From contig JAJQGL010000094.1 of NCBI GenBank assembly GCA_021200535.1, positions 1 through 64,000 on the forward strand: a stretch of 64,000 bases of DNA. Reading direction: 5' to 3'. A program made the translations under genes and the position numbers. The notes under the pieces are model-generated. The model made no database searches. It was not told the origin of the DNA and saw only the letters and a program-made list of their open reading frames with translations. Origin of the DNA: Clostridiaceae bacterium. Its GTDB lineage: Bacteria > Bacillota > Clostridia > Lachnospirales > Lachnospiraceae. Positions 33,585 to 41,615 of the stretch are shown here, in pieces. Position 1 is the stretch's first letter. Every line of letters begins with the position of its first letter.

Positions 33585-33613
33585 ATAGTATGACTGGGGT
33601 TACAAACTTATTC
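33585..33613 (-). promoter_or_regulatory. Sigma-E-like promoter of spoIIID
   Basis: Leftward GAATAAG (33613-33607), 14 bases, CATACTAT (33592-33585); start site about 25 bases before the TTG. In B. subtilis spoIIID is transcribed by sigma-E in the mother cell, so the site fits the gene. Confidence 0.65.
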
Positions 33614-33702
33614 ATCTGATCAAAAATTCAGCCTGCAAAGTCCGTTCTCCCAGTCAATGTACAAAAAATTACAGCATTTTGACCAATCAAAACACAATAT
33701 CG

Positions 33703-33770
33703 TTGACTTTTTTGTGCAAAAAGCTATAATTAATATTATAGAACTATATTTCCGGTGTCGCTCTGACACC
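33703..33770 (+). promoter_or_regulatory. Promoter and leader hairpin of the secreted-protein gene
   Basis: TTGACT (33703-33708), 16 bases, TATAAT (33725-33730). In the leader, GGTGTC (33754-33759) and GACACC (33765-33770) form a hairpin followed by ATTTTTT, terminator-like, 25 bases before the start codon. Confidence 0.55.
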
Positions 33771-33795
33771 ATTTTTTCAGGAAAGGAGAATTGAA

Positions 33796-34365
33796 ATGAA
33801 AAAATTAACAAAGAAAATCGTCGCACTTGCCCTGGCTGTCACTACCATTGCCAGCGGAATTGCTATCTCTCCGGCGCAGAAAGCCAACGCGGCAGCAAAG
33901 AGCTATAATTGCTATCTGATGTTTGCCAGCAGCGACTGGAAGTGCGTCAACATGAAAGAAAATGTTGCAAACACCAGCATCAAAAACAAAAAAGGAAAAC
34001 AAAAGGTTACCGTTACCCTGACAAGGGCAAAAGCACAGGGCGACGGCAGTGCAAAAGCAACTGCAGCAAAGGATGCTACTGTATTCTGTGTCGATATCAA
34101 AGAAATTCTGAAAGACCATAAGGTCAAAAACCTGAAAATCTCCGGTGTCACCGTAAAATGCGACGGCAAAAAGGTAAAAATCAAACAGAGCAAGCTGATT
34201 CAGGGACAATTAGAGCCAAAGGAAAACGAAGATCCGAACAAATACCGTCTGGAAATATACAATGTATACGGAAAAGGAACAAAATCTGACCCTCCTGCCA
34301 AGGCAACTGCATTTAAGTGGTCAAAGAGCATTTCTGTCTCTTTCACATTAAACATTAAGAAATAA
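33796..34365 (+). CDS. Secreted lysine-rich protein of unknown function
   Basis: 189 residues; ATG 33796 after GGAGAATTGAA. A classical signal peptide (MKKLTKKIVALALAVTTIASG) with a likely cleavage site after KANAA. The mature part is lysine-rich and predicted mainly beta, with two cysteines (SYNCYLM, WKCVN) near its start and two later (FCVD, VKCDG). No family recognised. It is a single-gene unit between its own promoter and a strong terminator. An extracellular or wall-associated role is inferred only from the signal peptide. Confidence 0.75.
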   Translation: MKKLTKKIVALALAVTTIASGIAISPAQKANAAAKSYNCYLMFASSDWKCVNMKENVANTSIKNKKGKQKVTVTLTRAKAQGDGSAKATAAKDATVFCVDIKEILKDHKVKNLKISGVTVKCDGKKVKIKQSKLIQGQLEPKENEDPNKYRLEIYNVYGKGTKSDPPAKATAFKWSKSISVSFTLNIKK

Positions 34366-34436
34366 CAAAAGGCAGTCTACTATTTTATACGATTTTCGAT
34401 AAAAAACAAATACAGAATTTTATGCCATACATGCTA

Positions 34437-34470
34437 AGAATCCCCGGTGCAAAGCACCGGGGATTCTTTT
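34437..34470. terminator. Strong bidirectional terminator
   Basis: AGAATCCCCGGTGC (34437-34450), loop AAA, GCACCGGGGATTCT (34454-34467), then T-run. A perfect 14-base stem between convergent genes. Confidence 0.95.
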
Positions 34471-34505
34471 CGTAAACCTTCTCCAAAAAAGGGGAATAAC
34501 CTTCC

Positions 34506-36458
34506 TTACTCTGTCAGACGATGCAGGTTTGCCTGTACATCATCTGCAGAAGTCAAAATCATATCTGCAGATGCCGATATTTCCTCTGTTACCGCTGCAA
34601 GATTCTGTGTCTTTCCGTTCACCTCTGAAATCGTCTGTAAAAGCTGCTGGGTATCTTTCAGTATTTTCTCAATCGAATTCATAACCTTTTCCTGCGTCTC
34701 ACTGCTCTTGGATGCCGTCGCTCTTGAATTTGAGGCAAGATGGTTTATCTCATCTGCCACCACAGCAAAGCCCTTTCCTGCCTCCCCTGCACGTGCCGCC
34801 TCAATCGAGGCATTCAGTGCCAAAAGATTTGTCTGCGACGCGATAGAAACTACCTCGGCATTATTTGCAGTCAGCTCACGTATAAAATCATTAATCACAT
34901 TCATTGAGTCGTTTAACTGACGGCAAAATGCAGAGATATCGGCCATATTGTTTGAAATCTCTGTACATTCCTCTGCACTGCTGTTATTGCCTGCTGCCAG
35001 CTCATCTACGGCTGTATGTACAGCGTCAAACTGCTGGTTAATCTCCCCAACGGTTTGTATAATCCTCTGTTTCTGCTCTTCCACAATATTCTTTTCATCC
35101 GCTACCTCTCTGGCAAGATTAACGGCACGATTTTTCTCTTCCTCCACCTGATTTTTAATATAATGGATGCAATTCTTTTTGTAATTAAAGCCATTGTGAA
35201 TCGCAACCGCCATTTCTTCACAGGTCTGGTATCCACAGCAGGAACAGTTAATTTTGCGGGATTCCGGCGTCGTTTTATTCATATCCATATAGATCGCTTC
35301 TAACTCATCCCGGCTCGGATAAGCTGCTGCCGCTTCCTTTGACCGATCCGTATAGGTACACAGATAATCCTCCAGCCGCAGTCCGGCGAACTGTTTATTG
35401 AGCTGTTTTAACCTTTGCTCCGGTTTTAATTTTCTGGACCAGGTATGACGCGTCTTGTTATTTTTACTCTGCTGCCGGATTTTCATCATTTCCATCAGCA
35501 CATCATCTGTCCTGTTTTTCTGCGGCTCCGTTCCTGTTCCATACAGACATCCCTGTGCACAGTTAAGCGCATCAATAAACAGATAATTATTCTGTGTTTT
35601 TGCAATCTGGTCTTTATTTTCTTCAAACCAGTGATACATATGATTTTCACCCTCGATCTGACGGATGAACGCATCCTCACCCAGAAACCAGAATACATTT
35701 TCCTTTAACCCGCCCGGTGTCGGATAAACAGATCCCAATCCATATTCAATCTCATCCTTACACGCAGGCCCGGAAATATGATGCTCCCTGACATACTGCA
35801 TCAAATGATCAAACGTAACATTGTAGCTGATCATCCCCTTGCCCCGCTCAGATTCCATTTCCAGTTTTTTGGCAATGCATGGGCTGATAAAAGCCAGCTT
35901 ATCCGTAATACCGAGCGTTTTCCTGCAGTAAATGGCAGCGCACATCATTGGGCTCTGCACCGGGAAAAGCTTTGGAATAAGCTCCGGCATATACTGCTCA
36001 ATATAACGGACAACCGCTGGGCATGGCTGCGAAATGCCCCCTGTAAAATGATTCTGTTTCACGTAATTCAGATACCCCCATGTCGTGATATCTGCGCCAA
36101 ACGATACGCTGATCATGCGATTTACACCCAGCTTTTTCAAACCGCCTAAAACACTTTCATACTCTCTCGGATAATTTGCCAAAAATGCCGGTGCAATCAG
36201 AATGGAAACCCGTTCTCCCTTCTGCAGCGCTTCAAAAAATGCCTCTGTATCATCCGCGAACTGCCTTGCATTATGCTCGCACGCATCAAAACAGGCTCCG
36301 CACGCAATACATTTGCTTCCGTCTACCTGAATAATATTTTTCCCCTCTGTACTCTCTTCCGCAATCATGGCACCCAAACAGCTGCATACGCCAATACACT
36401 TGTTACAGCCAACACATTTGTCGTTTGTTTGTACCAATCCAATTACCTTTTTCTCCAT
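34506..36458 (-). CDS. [FeFe]-hydrogenase-like sensor fused to a methyl-accepting signalling domain
   Basis: 650 residues. Ferredoxin part 1-70 ([13 protein letters not shown] and [13 protein letters not shown]); hydrogenase large-subunit-like domain about 75-345; an extra Fe-S motif [26 protein letters not shown] near 395-420; then a chemoreceptor signalling domain about 430-650 with the hairpin tip [33 protein letters not shown]. The three H-cluster motifs are degenerate: [27 protein letters not shown], so catalysis is doubtful. No transmembrane segment. Inferred: cytoplasmic redox or H2 sensing feeding CheA, like sensory group D hydrogenases. Confidence 0.85.
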   Translation of the reverse strand: MEKKVIGLVQTNDKCVGCNKCIGVCSCLGAMIAEESTEGKNIIQVDGSKCIACGACFDACEHNARQFADDTEAFFEALQKGERVSILIAPAFLANYPREYESVLGGLKKLGVNRMISVSFGADITTWGYLNYVKQNHFTGGISQPCPAVVRYIEQYMPELIPKLFPVQSPMMCAAIYCRKTLGITDKLAFISPCIAKKLEMESERGKGMISYNVTFDHLMQYVREHHISGPACKDEIEYGLGSVYPTPGGLKENVFWFLGEDAFIRQIEGENHMYHWFEENKDQIAKTQNNYLFIDALNCAQGCLYGTGTEPQKNRTDDVLMEMMKIRQQSKNNKTRHTWSRKLKPEQRLKQLNKQFAGLRLEDYLCTYTDRSKEAAAAYPSRDELEAIYMDMNKTTPESRKINCSCCGYQTCEEMAVAIHNGFNYKKNCIHYIKNQVEEEKNRAVNLAREVADEKNIVEEQKQRIIQTVGEINQQFDAVHTAVDELAAGNNSSAEECTEISNNMADISAFCRQLNDSMNVINDFIRELTANNAEVVSIASQTNLLALNASIEAARAGEAGKGFAVVADEINHLASNSRATASKSSETQEKVMNSIEKILKDTQQLLQTISEVNGKTQNLAAVTEEISASADMILTSADDVQANLHRLTE

Positions 36459-36934
36459 TGATGCCCTCCTTGATGTTGCACTATTTTCTTGTCGTATCCT
36501 GTTAATATGTGTTTTTGTGACATGTGTTTGTTTTATTATAGCACATTATCCTGTTTGTTGTGATATTTTAGCAAAAAATCATAATTATAAAATAATTTTA
36601 TATATTTTTTACATTTTTTCTCTCCTTTTTTGTTCATTTTCGGCAAAATGTACAAAATTCTCACAGATATACAGGAAAACCATATTACTTTCTGTCCTTC
36701 TATGGAAATGCCAAAGGCTGTCTATCAAAAAACCAGATTAATCTCATTCCGGAGCGTTTTACGCAATGGAATGCCATCGTATTAACACTTTTCTATTTCC
36801 TGCGCATATTTTTCACAGAAATGCCAACAATACTTTTGTTACTTGAAAACGGTTGTCAGGTTTGACAGCGTCATCAATGTGTATACACATATTGTGTATA
36901 CTCACAGTGCGTATACACAGAAATGGAGATTTCT
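36459..36934. other. 476-base gap between divergent genes
   Basis: AT-rich. Holds a -10-like TATAAT on the minus strand (36540-36535) for the hydrogenase-like gene, a sequence TTGTGATATTTTAGCAA (36558-36574) that faintly resembles a Rex box, and near the right end TTGACA (36862-36867) with three phased palindromes. No ORF is convincing. Confidence 0.4.
36878..36919. promoter_or_regulatory. Three phased TGTGTATACACA palindromes (operator array)
   Basis: TGTGTATACACA (36878-36889), TGTGTATACTCACA (36893-36906) and TGCGTATACACA (36908-36919) have GTATAC cores exactly 15 bases apart, directly after a TTGACA and 15 bases before the next start codon. Typical of a cooperatively bound repressor, perhaps GntR-family (core as at 657-664). 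Confidence 0.65.
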
Positions 36935-37135
36935 ATGAAAGAAAAAGATTATTTGAACAATGTATCCAGAAACAGCAGTAAAAATGACAGTTCGAATTCC
37001 TCTAACTGCCATAACTCTTCTAACCAGAGCTCCAATTCCTCTAATAACTCTTCTAATAAGAGCTCAAACAACACAAACTCTTCAAATAAGAGTTCCAATT
37101 CCTCTAACGAGAGCAATTCTTCAAACTGCCGCTAA
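36935..37135 (+). CDS. Small Ser/Asn-rich low-complexity protein
   Basis: 66 residues; ATG 36935 (MKEKDYLNNVSRN) with GGAG 7 bases upstream. About two thirds of residues from position 14 on are Ser or Asn in SSN-type triplets, with single Lys, Gln, Thr, Glu and two Cys (NCHN, NCR at the C-terminus). No signal peptide. No known family. The DNA is a degenerate AAC/TCT repeat, so length may vary between strains. The careful ribosome site and the three-operator promoter argue that it is expressed. Confidence 0.6.
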   Translation: MKEKDYLNNVSRNSSKNDSSNSSNCHNSSNQSSNSSNNSSNKSSNNTNSSNKSSNSSNESNSSNCR

Positions 37136-37257
37136 GCCCAGCGGCAAAACAGCAGTAAACCGTTAGAAGGGTCTGCCGGGAAAAAAATTTTTTCTTCATA
37201 TTTTCTTTCCCGGCTCCGTACATATGAAACAGAAGCCCATGAAACGCGGAGGTTCTT

Positions 37258-37581
37258 ATGCAATTCCGTATTATATCCTGTGAAATGCTTGAGCAGTACT
37301 TAAAACGCAAAGATATTTTTTTAATTGACCTTCGGGAGAAAGAAGATTATGAAAAAGAACATATTGCAAACGCAGTCTGGGCAGACTGGGAAACCCTGGA
37401 GGAAAACATTGCCCCCATGCTGTCAGCGCTTCCGTATACGCCGGCATGGATTATTCTTTACTGCAGGCATGGCAGCACAAGCCTTGTCGCCGCCAGAGAT
37501 CTTGCCAGGCTTGGATATCCCATGATCAGCTTAAATGGCGGCTACGCATATTGGAAAAAACACCAGAATATGGTAAAATAG
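37258..37581 (+). CDS. Single-domain rhodanese-like sulfurtransferase
   Basis: 107 residues; ATG 37258 behind GGAGG. Rhodanese fold with LIDLREKEDYEKEHIANAVW near residues 22-41 and the active-site loop YCRHGSTS near 73-80, the cysteine being the persulfide carrier. Cytoplasmic. Followed 62 bases later by the AGCS symporter gene, possibly on the same transcript. Its sulfur acceptor is unknown. Confidence 0.85.
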   Translation: MQFRIISCEMLEQYLKRKDIFLIDLREKEDYEKEHIANAVWADWETLEENIAPMLSALPYTPAWIILYCRHGSTSLVAARDLARLGYPMISLNGGYAYWKKHQNMVK

Positions 37582-37643
37582 CCCATGTATTTAACGGCCA
37601 TGTGCAATACGCCGTTAAAATAAATACAGAAAGAGGTTATGGA

Positions 37644-39341
37644 ATGGATTTGACAAAAAGCATTTCTGATGTTTTGACAATCATTGACGACATTGTATGG
37701 GGTCCAATTATGCTGGCCCTGCTGGTTGGTACCGGAATATTTCTTACAATCCGCACAAAAGCACTATGCTGGCGCAATCTGCCCTACGCGCTGAAAAGTG
37801 TATTAAGCAGGGAGGCCAGGCAGAAAAAAGGAAATGGCGATGTTTCTCCGTTCTCCGCTTTGACGACCGCGCTTGCTGCCACCATTGGCACCGGCAATAT
37901 TGTCGGCGTTGCAACCGCAATGATCTCCGGCGGCCCGGGCGCACTGGTCTGGATGTGGATTTCAGCTGCCTTTGGCCTGACGTCAAAGTTCAGCGAATGT
38001 ATGCTTGCAATCAAATACCGCGAGGTCAACGAAAAAGGGGAAATGTCAGGCGGCCCCATGTACACAATGAAAAAAGCATTCAGGCAGAAAAAAGCCGGCA
38101 TGGTGCTTGGCTGGCTGTTCGCATTTTTCGCAGTGCTTGCCTCCTTTGGCATTGGCAATCTGACACAATCCAATTCCATTTCCAGCGCACTAAACGACAC
38201 ATTCCAAATCCCTACATATATCACCGGCATTGTAATTACCATTTTAGCGCTTCTGATCATCCTGGGCGGAATCAAATCAATCTCAAAGGTTTCTCAGGTT
38301 GTTGTGCCGCTGATGGCTGTTTTTTATATTATCTGTGCCCTGATCGTAATTTTGGGCAACCTGGCTAATGTACCTGCCGGCATTGCCATGATTTTCAAAA
38401 TGGCATTTTCCCCGGATGCAATAGGCGGCGGCCTGTGCGGTTCCATTGTGGCATCCATGACACAGGCCATCCGCTTTGGCGTGGCAAGGGGTGTATTTTC
38501 AAACGAAGCCGGCATGGGCTCCGCTGCAATCACAGCCGCTGCTGCCACAACAGACGATCCAGTGCGTCAGGGGTATATCAACATGACCGGAACCTTCTGG
38601 GATACTATTGTCGTCTGCTCCATTACCGGATTATGCATTGCCAGTTCCGGCGTACTTGGAAACTCCGAGCTGACAGCACAGGGAAGCTACCTGGTTCAGG
38701 ACGGCCAGCTGACAGTGTCTGCACAGGATTTGGACACGCAGGAGACAACGGTCACGCGATACAGCCTGTCAAACAGCGAAGGCGTTCTGACACTGCAGCA
38801 GGAGGGAAAAGAGACTGCGATCACACTAACGCAGCAATCCAGTGAAGATGAGAATCCCACTTTATCCGATATGGAGACATTTCTCGCCGGCAGCTGGGAA
38901 GATAACTCCGGAAATATTTATTCTTTTGGAAGCGACGGCACTTACCAGTATAAAACACTTCTGACCGGAGCTTCGCTGACCATCGCAGCGTTTGAGACCA
39001 TTCTCGGCGGCGCCGGAGGTTTTATTGTTTCCATTGGAATTACACTGTTCGCTTTTTCCACCATCCTTGGCTGGGAATACCACGGAGAAAAGGCATTTGA
39101 ATATCTGCTTCAGACACATAAATACAACATAATATACCGGGTTGCGTTCTCTCTCCTGGTATATATCGGCGCTACCACAACGCTGCAGATTGCATGGACT
39201 TTCTCCGATATTGCCAACGCATTAATGGCAATCCCGAACCTAATCTGTCTCCTGGTACTGAGCGGCACAATCAAAAAGGAAATGCTGCGCTTTCAGGAAG
39301 TGATCCGAAAAGAAAACGCTGCACCGGAAAGAAACAAATAA
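37644..39341 (+). CDS. Alanine/glycine:cation symporter (AGCS) with inserted extracytoplasmic domain
   Basis: 565 residues; ATG 37644 follows AGAGG. AGCS core: ALAATIGTGNIVGVATAM near 77-93, GGPGALVWMW, GVARGVFSNEAGMGSAAITAAAA near 279-301, TGASLTIAAFETILGG near 441. Oddity: about residues 341-439 form a hydrophilic insert absent from ordinary AGCS proteins, containing YSLSNSEGVLTL and LAGSWEDNSGNIYSFGSDGTYQYK, which look like the small lipocalin/DUF5640-type beta domain of Gram-positive lipoproteins. It sits between two membrane segments and probably faces outside. Function of the carrier: Na+- or H+-driven uptake of a small amino acid. Confidence 0.88.
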   Translation: MDLTKSISDVLTIIDDIVWGPIMLALLVGTGIFLTIRTKALCWRNLPYALKSVLSREARQKKGNGDVSPFSALTTALAATIGTGNIVGVATAMISGGPGALVWMWISAAFGLTSKFSECMLAIKYREVNEKGEMSGGPMYTMKKAFRQKKAGMVLGWLFAFFAVLASFGIGNLTQSNSISSALNDTFQIPTYITGIVITILALLIILGGIKSISKVSQVVVPLMAVFYIICALIVILGNLANVPAGIAMIFKMAFSPDAIGGGLCGSIVASMTQAIRFGVARGVFSNEAGMGSAAITAAAATTDDPVRQGYINMTGTFWDTIVVCSITGLCIASSGVLGNSELTAQGSYLVQDGQLTVSAQDLDTQETTVTRYSLSNSEGVLTLQQEGKETAITLTQQSSEDENPTLSDMETFLAGSWEDNSGNIYSFGSDGTYQYKTLLTGASLTIAAFETILGGAGGFIVSIGITLFAFSTILGWEYHGEKAFEYLLQTHKYNIIYRVAFSLLVYIGATTTLQIAWTFSDIANALMAIPNLICLLVLSGTIKKEMLRFQEVIRKENAAPERNK

Positions 39342-39378
39342 TTCTTTTCTTTCCGGTGCAGCGCTTCGGCTGCCCCTT
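39320..39378. terminator. Terminator hairpins between convergent genes
   Basis: TGCACCGGAAAGAA (from 39320, overlapping the symporter stop) pairs with TTCTTTCCGGTGCA (to 39360). A second hairpin GCAGC-gcttcg-GCTGC (39358-39373) ends in CCCCTTTTT. Confidence 0.6.
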
Positions 39379-39379
39379 T

Positions 39380-40339
39380 TTATTCTTCCTTTTCCAGAAG
39401 CTCCCGCAGCTCGTCATTGCTTTTCGTAATGTATTTTGCTATCACCTTTGCGGTTTTCATTGTATTTTCATTGATGGACGTCTCAAGCTTTAACAGGCTT
39501 TCCGGCGTAATGCCGCCCGGTTTCGATTCTCCTGCCTGTGCCATTGCCGCAAGCTGACTGCGCAGCGCTTCGATTGACTCGGTAACTGCATTCAGATCAT
39601 TTTGCAGCAAAGAAACGCCCTCCGGCACAGAGGCCATTTCCGCGCGCAGTGCATTTACGCCTTCCGGCACCACGGACAATTCCTCACGCAGCGCATTCAT
39701 ATCCTCCGGCATAGCGGACAGCTCCTCACGCAGCGCATTCACACCCTCCGGTACACCGGACAGCTCCTCACGCAGCGCATTCACGCCCTCCGGTACCACG
39801 GACAATTCCTCACGCAGTGCATTCATATCCTCCGGCACACCGCCTACCGTCTGCCGGACAGCCGATAAATTATCCTGCAGTGCGCTCATCTGTTCCGGTA
39901 TTGCTGTGATCTGCTCCTGCATGGCCTGCATCTGCTCCGGTACAATCGACATATCTTCACGCAGTGCATTTACGCTTTCTGTCTGAAGCTTACTGTGAAT
40001 GGATTCTTTTTTATCAGACTGCATGGTACAGATTTCCTTGTAAACTGCCTTTTGAAACTGCAGCAGCTCATTGATAACACTATATATTTTCTGTTTGAAA
40101 TCATCCTGTGCCTGATTCGCCGCAAGCTTCGCTTTTTCTGTTTTTTCCTTTTCGGCAGCTGCCATGGAAACAACCCCATCAATTACAAAATATACTGCCG
40201 TCAAAACCACCGCTGCCAAAAGCACGCTCAAAAACACTCCGGTAACCGTTTGCGACATTGTTTCGTGAAAGATAATTTCCGCCAAAAATCCAGCAACGGC
40301 AACCATCGCTGACAATATTGTTGTTTTCTTTAGTTCCAT
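39380..40339 (-). CDS. Membrane-anchored coiled-coil protein with 14-residue repeats
   Basis: 319 residues. Two N-terminal membrane segments (about 8-24 and 32-58) are followed by a charged coil and then a tandem array (about 125-267) with a 14-residue period of the form ALREELSxVPEGVN; the four central copies are nearly identical, also at DNA level (42-base period). A C-terminal segment ETSINENTMKTAKVIAKYITKSNDELREL closes the protein. No family recognised. Comparable spaced-helix proteins tether large assemblies at the membrane; that is inference. Encoded 14 bases after ahcY on the same strand. Confidence 0.75.
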   Translation of the reverse strand: MELKKTTILSAMVAVAGFLAEIIFHETMSQTVTGVFLSVLLAAVVLTAVYFVIDGVVSMAAAEKEKTEKAKLAANQAQDDFKQKIYSVINELLQFQKAVYKEICTMQSDKKESIHSKLQTESVNALREDMSIVPEQMQAMQEQITAIPEQMSALQDNLSAVRQTVGGVPEDMNALREELSVVPEGVNALREELSGVPEGVNALREELSAMPEDMNALREELSVVPEGVNALRAEMASVPEGVSLLQNDLNAVTESIEALRSQLAAMAQAGESKPGGITPESLLKLETSINENTMKTAKVIAKYITKSNDELRELLEKEE

Positions 40340-40353
40340 GACTGCCTCCGCTT

Positions 40354-41598
40354 CTATAACGATGAACTGTTCAGATACTCTTGCTGATATGGGGTAAGTG
40401 TATCAATTTCCTTCCCCAGGAAATGCAGCTTGCGTTTCGCAACCTCCAAATCAACTTCCCGCGGCACATCAATCAGTTTTTCCAGCGAATCCTTTTCATG
40501 CTCGACCAGATATTTCGCACTCAATGCCTGAATCGCAAAGCTCATGTCCATAATCTCTGCAGGATGTCCGTCGCCTGCCGCAAGATTGACAAGACGCCCC
40601 TCTGCAAGGACATAAATCCATGTGCCGGACTGCAGACGGTAGCCCATGATATTATTCCTCATCTCACTCGTCTCAACTGCAATTTCACGCAGGCGCTTCA
40701 TATCAATTTCCACATCAAAGTGCCCCGCATTACACAAAATTGCACCGTCTTTCATCTCTGCAAAGTCTTCTTCGTCAATGACCCCTGCACAGCCTGTCAC
40801 TGTCACAAAGAAATCACCCTGCTTTGCCGCTTCCCGCATCGGTAAAACCTCAAATCCATCCATCACAGCCTCGATTGCTTTAATCGGGTCAATCTCTGTC
40901 ACAATTACACGCGCCCCCAATGCTTTTGCACGCATTGAAACGCCTTTTCCGCACCAGCCATACCCTGCAACTACGACAATCTTTCCCGCTACAATCAGGT
41001 TGGTTGTCCGGTTAATGCCATCCCAAACAGACTGCCCGGTTCCATACCGGTTATCAAACAAATGCTTACAATCTGCATTGTTCACCATTACCATTGGAAA
41101 TTCCAGCTGATGTGCTGCTGCCATTGCCCGCAGACGGATAATTCCGGTCGTTGTCTCTTCACAGCCTCCAATCACATATGGCAGCTGATCTCTTTTGTCA
41201 GTGTGGAGCTTGTGTACCAGATCACCGCCATCATCAATAATAATGTTTGCCCTGTGAGACAGTGTTTCCTCTATATGCGCTTCGTATTCTTCATCTGTAG
41301 CCCCATGCCAGGCATACACATTTAAACCGGCTTTTACCAGCGCCGCCGCCACATCATCCTGTGTAGACAGCGGGTTGCTTCCCGTTACATACATCTGCGC
41401 ACCGCCTGCCGCCAGTACCTTACACAAATAAGCGGTCTTTGCCTCCAGATGGATAGACAGTGCAATCCTTTTTCCGGCAAACGGCTTCTCCTTTGTAAAA
41501 TCTTCTTCCAGACTGCGAAGAAGCGGACAGTTTCTGCGAACCCACTCAATTTTACGCTCTCCTGACTCTGCTAGTTTTTCATCCCTAATCTGGCTCAT
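40354..41598 (-). CDS. ahcY: Adenosylhomocysteinase
   Basis: 414 residues; ATG 41598 behind GGAGGG. Signature blocks: SIHLEAKTAYL near 48, VNNADCKHLFDNRYGTGQSVWDGINR near 170-195, and the NAD-binding AGYGWCGKGVSMRAKALGARVIVTEIDP near 210-238. Known: hydrolyses S-adenosylhomocysteine to homocysteine and adenosine. It is the shorter form (about 415 residues) common in bacteria and archaea. Catalytic aspartate, lysine and histidine regions appear intact. Placed between the coiled-coil gene and the unknown membrane-anchored protein, with no obvious link. Confidence 0.95.
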   Translation of the reverse strand: MSQIRDEKLAESGERKIEWVRRNCPLLRSLEEDFTKEKPFAGKRIALSIHLEAKTAYLCKVLAAGGAQMYVTGSNPLSTQDDVAAALVKAGLNVYAWHGATDEEYEAHIEETLSHRANIIIDDGGDLVHKLHTDKRDQLPYVIGGCEETTTGIIRLRAMAAAHQLEFPMVMVNNADCKHLFDNRYGTGQSVWDGINRTTNLIVAGKIVVVAGYGWCGKGVSMRAKALGARVIVTEIDPIKAIEAVMDGFEVLPMREAAKQGDFFVTVTGCAGVIDEEDFAEMKDGAILCNAGHFDVEIDMKRLREIAVETSEMRNNIMGYRLQSGTWIYVLAEGRLVNLAAGDGHPAEIMDMSFAIQALSAKYLVEHEKDSLEKLIDVPREVDLEVAKRKLHFLGKEIDTLTPYQQEYLNSSSL

Positions 41599-41615
41599 AT
41601 TATCCCTCCATCTCT

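Noticed and set aside
34506-36458. Functional H2-producing hydrogenase
   Set aside because: H-cluster motifs are degenerate and the protein ends in a chemoreceptor signalling domain.
36558-36574. Rex (NADH/NAD+) operator upstream of the hydrogenase-like gene
   Set aside because: Only one half resembles the consensus and the length is off by one; too weak to list as a site.
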